From contig JAAUPU010000166.1 in the NCBI GenBank assembly GCA_012032975.1, positions 1-6,650 of the forward strand: a DNA stretch of 6,650 bases, written 5' to 3'. Source of the stretch: Caldilineaceae bacterium. Its GTDB lineage: Bacteria > Chloroflexota > Anaerolineae > Caldilineales > Caldilineaceae. The notes beneath the pieces are model-generated. The model ran no database searches. It worked only from the letters and a program-made list of their open reading frames with translations, and had not been told where the DNA came from. The stretch's first letter is position 1; each line of letters starts with the position of its first letter. A program made the position numbers and the translations under genes. Positions 1 through 5,955 of the stretch are shown one piece after another.

Positions 1-279
1 CAAATCGTCCACACGCGCCGTCAACGTCTGCATTTGTTCAGCAAGCGCCGCGACAATGGCGTCTGTACGCTTTGTCCTTCAGCGATTCCTCGGGTCTCCT
101 TGGCCAGGGCTGTCGAGAGAATGTTGGGTCGCCTCCTGCGCTTCAGTCAGCCGTTCCAGGGCGCGCGGGATGTCGACCATCTCTTCTGTCAGGATGAGAC
201 GGCGCATCTCCGAACGCCACTTTGGGTGTTCCTCTAGCAGAGAAACCAGATCCTGGAAGTCTTGAACTGAAAAAGCCAT
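1..279 (-). pseudogene. N-terminal part of a coiled-coil protein, frame disrupted, continues past the left edge
   Basis: The protein starts at the ATG at 279 (MAFSVQDFQDLVSLLEEHPK); GGAGG lies at 289-285, five bases upstream, so this start is better than the TTG at 291. The opening resembles a family of short-headed, coiled-coil proteins common in Chloroflexota and cyanobacteria, many of which end in a PD-(D/E)XK nuclease-like domain (family recognition from memory, role unknown). The direct reading frame hits TGA at 81-79, but downstream of it the same frame reads coiled-coil-like sequence (TDAIVAALAEQMQTLTARVDDL in two parts: TDAIVAALAEQ, MQTLTARVDDL) to the window edge. Between them, a shifted frame gives a better coil (DSLAKETRGIAEGQS). 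This fits one extra base near 107-109 and one missing base near 64-70, which restore the frame. It could be assembly error or real decay. The gene is divergent from the Uma2 gene. Confidence 0.6.
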
Positions 280-314
280 TGTCGCCTCCAATCACGCTAG
301 CCCATTCGCGATTG

Positions 315-343
315 ATTATACTTTGTGGGTTGGCGATTGTAAA
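315..343 (-). promoter_or_regulatory. Sigma70-type promoter of the leftward coiled-coil gene
   Basis: On the minus strand, TTTACA (343-338) and TATAAT (320-315) are separated by 17 bases. The -10 is a perfect consensus and the -35 matches 5 of 6. Transcription would start near 308, leaving a leader of about 29 bases that contains the GGAGG ribosome site of the ATG at 279. Spacing and position agree well with this start. Confidence 0.7.
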
Positions 344-376
344 CTAGACTAAAGTCGTGGGTTCAAACGAAGGTGA

Positions 377-405
377 TTGACCCCCACTGCTTGCCTTGAT
401 ATACT
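377..405 (+). promoter_or_regulatory. Sigma70-type promoter of the Uma2 gene, extended -10
   Basis: TTGACC (377-382) and TATACT (400-405) are 17 bases apart, and the -10 is preceded by TG one base away (397-398), giving an extended -10. Transcription would begin near 412 and leave a leader of about 48 bases before the ATG at 460. The leader has no strong Shine-Dalgarno sequence. Together with the leftward promoter at 343-315 it forms a compact divergent promoter region. Confidence 0.65.
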
Positions 406-459
406 GCCTATCAGATTGTGGCATATTGGATCGTGTAGCAAGAACTGCGAGCGTAACCC

Positions 460-1341
460 ATGAGCATCATCGAACCGATTGGTCTGAAGCCCGAACTCCT
501 GATCCTGGATCTCCCCACAGAGGATGGTGAACCTTTGGAAACGCCCTGGCACCGCAACGAAATTAACCTGCTGATCGCGTCTATCGATCAATACTGGCGT
601 GGCCGCTCAGATTTCTACGTCGGCGGCAACATGTTCATCTACTACAGCGCGGAGCAAGTTCGCTCCCACAGCTATCGCGGCCCTGACTTTTTCGTTGTGC
701 TTGGCGTGGATGGGACGTTGCCGCGCGACTCGTGGGTCGTCTGGAATGAGGACGGGCGCTATCCGAATCTGATCGTGGAACTCCTCTCGCCGTCCACCGC
801 GACCGAAGACAAAGGGCCAAAGAAAACGCTCTACGCCGAGACCTTTCGCACGCCAGAATACTTCTGCTACGATCCCAACACGCGCGAGCTTTTGGGATGG
901 CGGCTTGTCGGCGGCGGCTATGCAGCCATTGAAGTGGATGCACGAGGTTGGCTCTGGAGTGAAGAACTCGAACTCTGGCTGGGAACGTGGTACGGCGTCT
1001 ATATGAGCCAGGAGAACCACTGGTTGCGTTTCTACGATGGAGATGACAATCTTGTCCTGATCGGCGCCGAGGCCGAGGCGCTGCGCGCCAGAGCCGAGGC
1101 CCACCGTGCGGAGACAGAAGCACGACGTGCAGAGACAGAAGCACGGCGTGCGGAGACAGAAGCACGGCGTGCGGAGACAGAAGCGCAGCGTGCAGAGACA
1201 GAAGCGCAGCGTGCAGAGACAGAAGCGCAGCGTGCGGAGACAGAGCGGCGCCGTGCTGAACAAGCGGAACATGATCTCGCCCGCCTTCGCGAACAGATAC
1301 GCGCCGCAGGCATTGACCCCGACGGAATGCTGGGCGGATAA
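460..1341 (+). CDS. Uma2 family (DUF820) PD-(D/E)XK endonuclease-like protein with C-terminal 7-residue repeats
   Basis: The 293-residue protein matches the Uma2/DUF820 family, which has a restriction-endonuclease-like fold, is expanded in cyanobacteria and Chloroflexota, and has no settled biological role. Visible family motifs are the early HxxxINLLI helix (residues 31-39), GPDFFVV with the PD pair at 75-76, the core strand LIVELLSPST (104-113) with E107, the KK pair at 121-122 followed by YAE, and PEYFCYDP (132-139). The set of acidic and lysine residues looks complete, so the fold and perhaps the active site are intact. From about residue 203 the protein becomes an Arg/Glu/Ala-rich helix, with seven RAETE-type units at 216-264, then a short tail ending in DPDGMLGG; a coiled coil is likely. 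Such tails occur on other Uma2 proteins. The ATG at 460 lacks a strong ribosome site but fits the family start and a promoter at 377-405. DNA cleavage is inferred from the family, not shown. Confidence 0.9.
   Translation: MSIIEPIGLKPELLILDLPTEDGEPLETPWHRNEINLLIASIDQYWRGRSDFYVGGNMFIYYSAEQVRSHSYRGPDFFVVLGVDGTLPRDSWVVWNEDGRYPNLIVELLSPSTATEDKGPKKTLYAETFRTPEYFCYDPNTRELLGWRLVGGGYAAIEVDARGWLWSEELELWLGTWYGVYMSQENHWLRFYDGDDNLVLIGAEAEALRARAEAHRAETEARRAETEARRAETEARRAETEAQRAETEAQRAETEAQRAETERRRAEQAEHDLARLREQIRAAGIDPDGMLGG
1105..1251 (+). repeat. Seven tandem 21-bp repeats encoding RAETEA(R/Q)
   Basis: Seven consecutive 21-base units (core cgtgcggagacagaagca, varying at a few positions) encode RAETEAR three times, RAETEAQ three times and RAETERR once. 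The near-identity of the DNA, including synonymous positions, indicates recent unit duplication rather than protein-level convergence. The unit is one helical heptad, so copy-number change keeps both the reading frame and the coiled-coil register. Long reverse-strand open frames over this region are by-products of the repeat. Confidence 0.9.
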
Positions 1342-1406
1342 CGCCAACACTCCTGAGATCGCTCTCCTTTCAGGCGATTCCAACAATTTGTCCATCCACA
1401 GATTTC

Positions 1407-1448
1407 ACAGATCGAGCAGAATGAATCCATGAAATCTGCTCGATCTGT
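1407..1448. repeat. Intergenic perfect 14-bp inverted repeat (hairpin), possible terminator or dispersed element
   Basis: ACAGATCGAGCAGA at 1407-1420 is exactly reverse-complemented at 1435-1448, with a 14-base loop. A direct repeat of CACAGAT (1397-1403 and 1406-1412, one mismatch-free copy each) runs into the left arm. There is no T tract on either side, so a classical intrinsic terminator is not supported. The hairpin lies 65 bases after the Uma2 stop and ends 53 bases before the dehydratase start; it could end Uma2 transcription, protect an mRNA end, or be a genome-dispersed palindromic repeat. Confidence 0.6.
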
Positions 1449-1501
1449 CGAAGGCTTCTTCTTTGGACTGGCCTCACAGCAACTGAAGACGAGGTATGCA
1501 T

Positions 1502-2530
1502 ATGACCGAGCAGCACTCTGCCGGCGCTGACCGCGGTTCGACCTTTTTTAATGAATCCCACGTGGCAGGCTTCACCCATCGCGCCTTCACCAAAGCCATG
1601 GGCTTCGACGAGACCGACATGGCCCGACCGGTCATCGGCATCTGCAACACCTTCAGCGAACTCAACAACTGCAACAGCCATCTGCGCGAACTGGCCGAAG
1701 CCGTCAAACGGGGCGTCTGGCAAGCGGGCGGCTTTCCCCTCGAATTCCCAACCATCTCGCTGGGGGAGATCTATCTCAATCCCACGTCCATGCTCTACCG
1801 CAATCTGGCCGCGATGGACACCGAAGAGATGATCCGCGGCAACCCCATTGACGGCGTGGTCCTGCTCACCAACTGCGACAAGACGACGCCAGCCGCGTTG
1901 ATGGGCGCATGCAGCGCGGACCTCCCGACAATTCATCTCTCGGGCGGCCCCGCGCTCAACGGCCACTTTGGCGAGCAGATCCTGGGCGCATGCACCGACT
2001 GCCGCCGTTTGACCGCCGAACACACCGCCGGGACCATCACCGATGCGACCTACCGCCGACTGGAAGGTGAGGTATTTCGCAGCAAGGGGCACTGCATGGT
2101 GATGGGCACCGCCTCGACCATGAATTCACTGACCGAGGCGCTGGGCATCGGCTTGCCCGGCAACGGTGCGATTCCAGCCGTGGACAGCCGTCGCATCCAT
2201 TTGGCCGAACTGGTCGGACGGCGCATCGTAGGGCTGGCGCAAGAGGGTGCGCGGCCTTCTTCGATCATGACCCGCCAGGCCTTCGAAAATGCTATCACCC
2301 TGCTCTGTGCGCTGGGCGGCAGCACCAACGCAGTGGTTCATCTGCCGGCCATCGCGGGTCGCCTGGGCATTGACTTGCCGCTCGAACTCTTCGACCAGAT
2401 CAGCCGCCGCACTCCATTGATCGCCAATCTGCGCCCAGCGGTCAATATCAGATGGAAGACCTCTACTACGCCGGCGGCATCCCGGCTGTGCTCAAGCAGC
2501 TTCTGCCGCTGTTGCATGGCGACGCGTTGA
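1502..2530 (+). CDS. IlvD/Edd-family dehydratase, pentonate (L-arabonate/D-xylonate) type, N-terminal portion up to a frameshift
   Basis: This is the N-terminal 60% of an IlvD/Edd dehydratase, which removes water from sugar acids (to 2-keto-3-deoxy acids) using an Fe-S cluster and Mg2+. Counting from the ATG at 1496, the cluster cysteines are C59 (NNCNSHL), C127 (TNCDKTTP) and C200 (GHCMVMGTAST), E91 and D128 are likely Mg ligands, and K129 corresponds to the carbamylated lysine. These numbers equal those I recall for Rhizobium L-arabonate dehydratase (C59, C127, C200, K129), a [2Fe-2S] enzyme. The ATG at 1502 is preferred because GAGG (1491-1494) is seven bases upstream; it is only one base from the ATG at 1496. 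Family similarity stops at NLRP (residues 311-314, about base 2436). After that the frame encodes unrelated residues until the TGA at 2530, and the true protein continues in another frame (to 3231). No promoter is clear in the 160 bases upstream. Confidence 0.88.
   Translation: MTEQHSAGADRGSTFFNESHVAGFTHRAFTKAMGFDETDMARPVIGICNTFSELNNCNSHLRELAEAVKRGVWQAGGFPLEFPTISLGEIYLNPTSMLYRNLAAMDTEEMIRGNPIDGVVLLTNCDKTTPAALMGACSADLPTIHLSGGPALNGHFGEQILGACTDCRRLTAEHTAGTITDATYRRLEGEVFRSKGHCMVMGTASTMNSLTEALGIGLPGNGAIPAVDSRRIHLAELVGRRIVGLAQEGARPSSIMTRQAFENAITLLCALGGSTNAVVHLPAIAGRLGIDLPLELFDQISRRTPLIANLRPAVNIRWKTSTTPAASRLCSSSFCRCCMATR
2434..2436 (+). other. Frameshift point in the dehydratase: short C run, one base missing
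   Basis: The frame encoding TPLIANLRP changes at CGCCCAGCGG. Adding one C to the run makes the sequence read LRPSGQYQMEDLYYAGGIP, which is the expected family sequence through this point (related enzymes read LxPSGxYxMEdfyYAGGlP). A single-base deletion in a C run is typical of sequencing or assembly error, but a real mutation gives the same picture. The restored protein is 576 residues from 1502 (578 from 1496), the usual length for pentonate dehydratases. Confidence 0.85.
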
Positions 2531-3231
2531 CCGTTACGGGGCGCACTCTGGCGCAGAATGTCGCCGATGCCGAAATCCTCAACACCGACGTGATACGCTC
2601 GCTGGATATGGCGCTCCAACCGGAAGGTGGGCTTGCCATTGTCACAGGTAATCTGGCCCCAGACGGTGCGGTGATCAAACACGCTGCCGCGACACCGGCA
2701 TTGCTGCACCATCGGGGCCGGGCGCGGGTATTTCATAGCTTCGAAGACGTGCAGGCGCGCATCAATGACCCAGCCCTGGATGTGACCGCCGAGGATGTAT
2801 TGGTCTTGCAGAATGCAGGGCCGGTGGGCGGTCCAGGAATGCCTGAAATTGGCATCATTCCGATCCCCAAGAAGCTGCTGCAGCAGGGCGTGCGCGACAT
2901 GGTGCGCATCTCCGATGCCCGCATGAGTGGGACAGCCTATGGCACCATCGTCCTCCATATTGCGCCGGAGAGCGCGGTGGGCGGCCCACTGGCCCTGGTG
3001 CGCGATGGAGACGAAATTGAGTTGGATGTCGAGCAAAGGCGATTGCACCTCCACGTAAGCGAGGATGAGCTTGCCCGACGCCGCGCAGAATGGCGACCAC
3101 CTGTTCCCCCCTATCGCCGTGGATACGGACAGCTCTACGTGCAGCACGTCAACCAGGCCCCCCAAGGTGCGGACTTCGATTTCCTGGCCGGAAACGACCC
3201 GGCCCGAGCGACTCTCCAGCCCAAGTTTTGA
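2452..3231 (+). CDS. IlvD/Edd-family dehydratase, C-terminal portion of the same gene
   Basis: This frame holds the remaining 40% of the dehydratase and is not an independent gene: family sequence begins upstream of its ATG (PSGQYQ directly precedes MEDLYYAGGIP) and there is no ribosome site. It contains GNLAPDGAVIK (residues 66-76 of this part), NAGPVGGPGMPE (121-132) and the strongly conserved DMVRISDARMSGTAYG (149-164). The serine of RMSG is residue 478 of the restored protein, close to the catalytic Ser480 I recall for Rhizobium L-arabonate dehydratase. The end, EDELARRRAEWRP followed by GYGQLYVQHVNQAPQGADFDFL, is typical of the L-arabonate/D-xylonate/galactonate branch rather than of branched-chain amino-acid IlvD. 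Exact substrate cannot be decided from sequence. If the frameshift is real the enzyme is inactive, because the catalytic serine is lost. Confidence 0.85.
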   Translation: MEDLYYAGGIPAVLKQLLPLLHGDALTVTGRTLAQNVADAEILNTDVIRSLDMALQPEGGLAIVTGNLAPDGAVIKHAAATPALLHHRGRARVFHSFEDVQARINDPALDVTAEDVLVLQNAGPVGGPGMPEIGIIPIPKKLLQQGVRDMVRISDARMSGTAYGTIVLHIAPESAVGGPLALVRDGDEIELDVEQRRLHLHVSEDELARRRAEWRPPVPPYRRGYGQLYVQHVNQAPQGADFDFLAGNDPARATLQPKF

Positions 3232-3238
3232 GACAGCG

Positions 3239-3251
3239 GAATTGACAATTC
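3239..3251. promoter_or_regulatory. 13-bp palindrome directly after the dehydratase stop
   Basis: GAATTG-A-CAATTC is a perfect dyad around one base, starting eight bases after the stop at 3231. It embeds TTGACA (3242-3247), but no acceptable -10 hexamer lies 16-18 bases downstream, so a promoter is not claimed. It could be a protein-binding site for the downstream promoter or chance AT-rich symmetry. Confidence 0.3.
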
Positions 3252-3291
3252 TGTTTGCTCAAAATGCATCTGTGGCTGAGTTCCACCTGTT

Positions 3292-3319
3292 TTGACCAAT
3301 CAAATGGTCAGAGTATAAT
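3292..3319 (+). promoter_or_regulatory. Sigma70-type promoter of the cytochrome lipoprotein gene with an overlapping operator-like dyad
   Basis: TTGACC (3292-3297) and a perfect TATAAT (3314-3319) are 16 bases apart. Within it, TGACCA (3293-3298) and TGGTCA (3305-3310) form a perfect inverted repeat with a six-base spacer, covering the -35 and most of the spacer. A regulator bound there would block RNA polymerase, so repression is the simplest reading. The leader is about 60 bases and includes a small GC-rich hairpin (GCGCTC/GAGCGC, 3354-3367) before the AGGG ribosome site at 3375-3378. Confidence 0.7.
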
Positions 3320-3385
3320 GTAACTCGAATCTGTTTCAAGCGGTCGAATAAACGCGCTCGAGAGCGCCTTCGCCAGGGTCGTTGT

Positions 3386-3964
3386 ATGCGGTACATTCTT
3401 AGTCTGATCATTTCCGTAAATTGCTTACTCCTGGCTGGCTGTACGATGGTCCTTGAAAGTCCGGCAGTTCCTGATGAAGCTGCAGCCCACCCCACTGTAC
3501 AGGAGTTGCAGCCATCCGACAGCGCGGTCGAACCCACCGAAATACCCAGCGTGCAGATGTCACCTGAACCAACAGCGCAACCTTCTACTCCAGTAGTAAT
3601 TGACGAAGCGGTGCATTCTGAATCAGAAGCAGAGCCGGCCGAATTAGAAGCACAACTGGCCACGGGGATCCGTGTCTATCGCGCCCAGTATTGCGGCATC
3701 TGTCATGTATTGACAGCGGCAGGCACCGCGGGAACATTTGGCCCCACCCATGACCAAATGGGCGCAACGGCGTTGGCCAGGCTCGCCGACCCAGAGTACG
3801 CAGGCGATGCAACCACCCCAGAAGAATACCTCATGGAAAGTCTGGTAGATCCCCAACGCTTCGTGGTGGCCGGGTACGAGCTGACGCCTCATCGAATGCC
3901 CCCCTTCGGGCATCTCAGTGACCAAGACTTGCAGGCGATTGTCTTCATGCTCGCACACCAATAG
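3386..3964 (+). CDS. Lipoprotein with a single c-type cytochrome domain
   Basis: The 192-residue protein starts with a lipoprotein signal peptide: a short charged start, a hydrophobic stretch and the lipobox LAGC, with C19 as the lipidated residue. Residues 20-88 form a Pro/Glu/Thr/Ser-rich spacer without globular signatures. The C-terminal 100 residues are a class-I-type cytochrome c: the haem motif CGICH (C103, C106, H107), GPTHDQMG after it, and M171 in HRMPPFGHLSDQDL as the probable sixth haem ligand, followed by the final helix QAIVFMLAHQ. It should carry electrons on the outer face of the cytoplasmic membrane. The ATG at 3386 has AGGG seven bases upstream. A 156-base gap separates it from the propeller gene on the same strand, so co-transcription is possible but unproven. 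The electron partner is unknown; similar domains serve terminal oxidases, dehydrogenases and sugar oxidases. Confidence 0.9.
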   Translation: MRYILSLIISVNCLLLAGCTMVLESPAVPDEAAAHPTVQELQPSDSAVEPTEIPSVQMSPEPTAQPSTPVVIDEAVHSESEAEPAELEAQLATGIRVYRAQYCGICHVLTAAGTAGTFGPTHDQMGATALARLADPEYAGDATTPEEYLMESLVDPQRFVVAGYELTPHRMPPFGHLSDQDLQAIVFMLAHQ

Positions 3965-4026
3965 GTTGCCACTGTGTACGCGGAAAGGAGAAGAGAAGAA
4001 CGTTAAACCAAAGCAGTTGCGTCCCT

Positions 4027-4049
4027 CTTGTCGTGTGTAGAACGACAGG
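4027..4049 (+). other. Possible stem-loop upstream of the propeller gene
   Basis: TGTCGT (4029-4034) pairs with ACGACA (4042-4047) across a seven-base loop, and the stem extends by one wobble and one C-G pair at the base (4027-4028 with 4048-4049). It has no T tract. No convincing promoter is visible in 3965-4120, so this may simply be an RNA structure in a cytochrome-propeller transcript. The rest of this gap holds nothing recognisable apart from the ribosome site at 4108-4113. Confidence 0.3.
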
Positions 4050-4120
4050 CCGGGCACATCAATTTTCATCATCCACGATTATCTATCGTTCACGCATACT
4101 CATCAACAAGGAGAACTCGT

Positions 4121-5641
4121 ATGTTCAAAAAGAAAGCCTGGTGGACCAGCATTGCACTGCTCGCCACATTGGCCCTGATACTGGTGCCAGCCGCGAGCCA
4201 TGCACAGCCCAAGATCACCACCGCGGCAGACGGCGTGGTGGTGGCCGAGGGATTGAATACACCCCAGGGTGTTCTAGTCGATCCCGATGGAAATGTGTGG
4301 GTCATCGACTCCGGTGTTGGCGGAGAAACGGAAGTTCAGGCCGTCAGCACAGAGACCGGGGAACCGATTACAGCCTATGTGGGCGACACCGCGCGGGTCG
4401 TCATGATCGGGCCAGATGGCGCCCAGACGGAAGCGGCTCTGCTGCCTTCCATCCTGATCGGCCAGGAGGCCGTAGGTGGCGGGCGACTGGCGTTGGCAGA
4501 CGGAACGCTCTTCGCAACCAATGGTGTCTGGACCAACGTGGCCGGCGAAGAGGCGACCCCTCTCATGAGTTCGGTCGTGAAGGTTTCGGCTGGTGGCGAA
4601 GTGACGGAAGTGGCCAACACATGGCCGATCGAGCGCGACGAAAACCCTGACGGCACAGACGTCTTCGAGACCCATCCTTACGGTGTAGCAGCCGGTCCAG
4701 ACGGGATGCTCTACGTCGCCGATGCCGGCGCCAACACGGTGCTGAAGGTCGATCCTGCGACGGGTGAGGTGAGTCTGCTGGCTGTCATCCCGCCGGTCAA
4801 AGGCGCCTTCCCCAGTCCCTCCTACGGCGGCGAACTCCTGGCCGACCCTGTGCCAACCGGCATCGTCGTGGATGACGAGGGCAATGTGTTCGTGTCGCTG
4901 TTGACAGGTGCGCCCTTCTTGCCTGGCAATGCCAAGGTGGTCAAGATCACACCAGACGGTGAGATGAGCGACTACGCGACCGGGTTGACCATGCTGACCG
5001 ACCTGCGCAAGGGGCCGGACGGTGAGATGTACGCAGTGCAGTTTGTCCTGCTCACCGACCAAGGGCCTAAGCCGGACAGCGGCGGCGTCTTCAAGATCGT
5101 GGAGGGCGACAGCCGATCCGAGCTGGTGATCCAGGGTCTCTCCTTCCCCACATCGGTCGATTTTAACGCCGAAGGTGATGCCTATGTCGCGGTGAACGGG
5201 GGCTTTGTTCCTCCTGGCACCGGCGCTGTTCTTGAATTTGCCAGCCTGGTCACGCCGATGGCTCCGATGGAATCCGAGGCTGAGGCGGCGGTCGAGGCCG
5301 CTGTCGAGGCTGAGGCCGAAGAGATGGCAGCGGACAGCGTCACCGTCTCCGACCAGGAATCCAATGGCGAACAGGTCACCGTGGACAGCGTCACCGCAGC
5401 CGAAAATGGCTGGATGGTGATCCATGCCGACGATGGCGGCAAACCGGGTCCGGTCCTGGGCAAGGCAGCCGTACCCGCCGGCACGACCGAGAATGTGATC
5501 ATCATGCTCGACGAGGCGTTGGAGGGCGAAGCTACGGTCTGGGCGATGCTGCATGTGGATGCCGGCGTACTGGCCGAGTACGAATTCCCCGGTCCTGACG
5601 GCCCCGTCAAGATCGATGATGCCGTCGTGATGGCGCCCTGA
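4121..5641 (+). CDS. Secreted ScyD/ScyE-type beta-propeller protein with a DUF7282 domain; main portion before a frameshift
   Basis: The ATG at 4121 is chosen because AAGGAG (4108-4113) lies seven bases upstream and a signal peptide follows directly (three lysines, hydrophobic core, cleavage likely after SHA at 28); upstream in-frame starts have neither. Residues 40-376 carry NHL-like propeller repeats such as GVLVDPDGNVWVIDSG, GVAAGPDGMLYVADAG and GIVVDDEGNVFVSLL. They resemble the ScyD/ScyE family, named after genes of the cyanobacterial scytonemin cluster but widespread and of unknown function. An Ala/Glu-rich linker (384-405) leads to a domain at about 406-504 (VTVSDQES, GWMVIHADDGGKPGPVLG, AMLHVDAG, YEFPGPDGPV) that matches DUF7282, common in haloarchaea and Chloroflexota. 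The frame ends at TGA 5639-5641. The natural C-terminus seems to lie in shifted frames up to 5932. No catalytic residues are recognisable, so a binding or surface role is more likely than an enzyme. Confidence 0.85.
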   Translation: MFKKKAWWTSIALLATLALILVPAASHAQPKITTAADGVVVAEGLNTPQGVLVDPDGNVWVIDSGVGGETEVQAVSTETGEPITAYVGDTARVVMIGPDGAQTEAALLPSILIGQEAVGGGRLALADGTLFATNGVWTNVAGEEATPLMSSVVKVSAGGEVTEVANTWPIERDENPDGTDVFETHPYGVAAGPDGMLYVADAGANTVLKVDPATGEVSLLAVIPPVKGAFPSPSYGGELLADPVPTGIVVDDEGNVFVSLLTGAPFLPGNAKVVKITPDGEMSDYATGLTMLTDLRKGPDGEMYAVQFVLLTDQGPKPDSGGVFKIVEGDSRSELVIQGLSFPTSVDFNAEGDAYVAVNGGFVPPGTGAVLEFASLVTPMAPMESEAEAAVEAAVEAEAEEMAADSVTVSDQESNGEQVTVDSVTAAENGWMVIHADDGGKPGPVLGKAAVPAGTTENVIIMLDEALEGEATVWAMLHVDAGVLAEYEFPGPDGPVKIDDAVVMAP

Positions 5642-5932
5642 TGGTCACAGCCATGATGGCTGAAGGCGATGCCATGGCCGAGGAAGAGCCGGCGAGGCGA
5701 GATGGCTGAAGGCGACGAGGCCGAAGGTGAAATGGCTGAGGGCGACGAGGCCGAAGGTGAAATGGCTGAAGGCGAAATGGCCGAAGGCGACAAGATGGCA
5801 GAAGCCGCACCTGAGCAGATGCCCGAAACCGGCGCCGAACTTTCCTCGACCACGACCAGCATTTCGGTCGTCGTCCTGGTGCTGCTTGGGCTGGTCGCGA
5901 CCACGCTCTTCACCCGCAAGCGCCACGCCTAA
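5638..5932 (+). CDS. C-terminal acidic repeat and LPXTG-like wall anchor of the propeller protein, out of frame
   Basis: After the TGA at 5639-5641 the coding signal passes into the next frame (LMVTAMMAEGDAMAEEEPA, codons from 5638 to about 5691) and then returns to the original frame (GEMAEGDEAEGEMAEGD onward, open from the ATG at 5669 to the TAA at 5930-5932). The same M-A-E-G repeat is encoded in both frames, so they belong to one protein. It ends with MPETG (5819-5833), a hydrophobic segment (SISVVVLVLLGLVATTLF) and the basic tail TRKRHA, the three parts of a sortase-type sorting signal with Met in place of the usual Leu. There is no ribosome site or signal peptide, so this is not a separate gene. 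The restored protein would be about 604 residues: signal peptide, propeller, DUF7282, repeat linker, anchor. As sequenced, the anchor is lost and the protein would be released. Confidence 0.7.
5702..5794 (+). repeat. Tandem MAEG(D/E) repeats in the propeller linker
   Basis: Two nearly identical 30-base units (5702-5731 and 5732-5761, one base different) encode MAEGDEAEGE. They are followed by shorter units MAEGE (5762-5776) and MAEGDK (5777-5794). A matching unit, ATGGCTGAAGGCGAT, occurs upstream at 5656-5670 in the shifted frame. The stretch is very acidic and low in complexity, as expected of a flexible spacer holding a domain away from the cell envelope. Confidence 0.85.
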
Positions 5933-5955
5933 CCGCACGTCGCTGTAGTTTAACA

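Noticed and set aside
1105..1251. CRISPR-like array
   Set aside because: The repeats are directly adjacent with no spacers and lie in frame inside a coding sequence.
607..1395. 262-residue reverse-strand open frame over the Uma2 gene
   Set aside because: It is antisense to a clear Uma2 protein, and its repetitive Cys/Leu/Phe-rich section is just the complement of the 21-bp repeats.
3242..3270. TTGACA as a second promoter upstream of the cytochrome gene
   Set aside because: No hexamer 16-18 bases downstream resembles TATAAT.
4028..4120. Upstream TTG start that would add 31 residues to the propeller protein
   Set aside because: The added residues lack a signal-peptide pattern and a ribosome site, while the ATG at 4121 has AAGGAG at good spacing and a signal peptide directly after it.
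4274..5554. 426-residue reverse-strand open frame over the propeller gene
   Set aside because: It is antisense to a protein with a signal peptide and recognisable domains. Its His/Arg/Asp-rich composition is typical of a GC-rich shadow frame.
5182..5919. 245-residue Ser/Ala/Pro-rich reverse-strand frame with ISPSA repeats
   Set aside because: Its repeats are the complement of the MAEG repeat linker, and no start signal or family similarity was seen.
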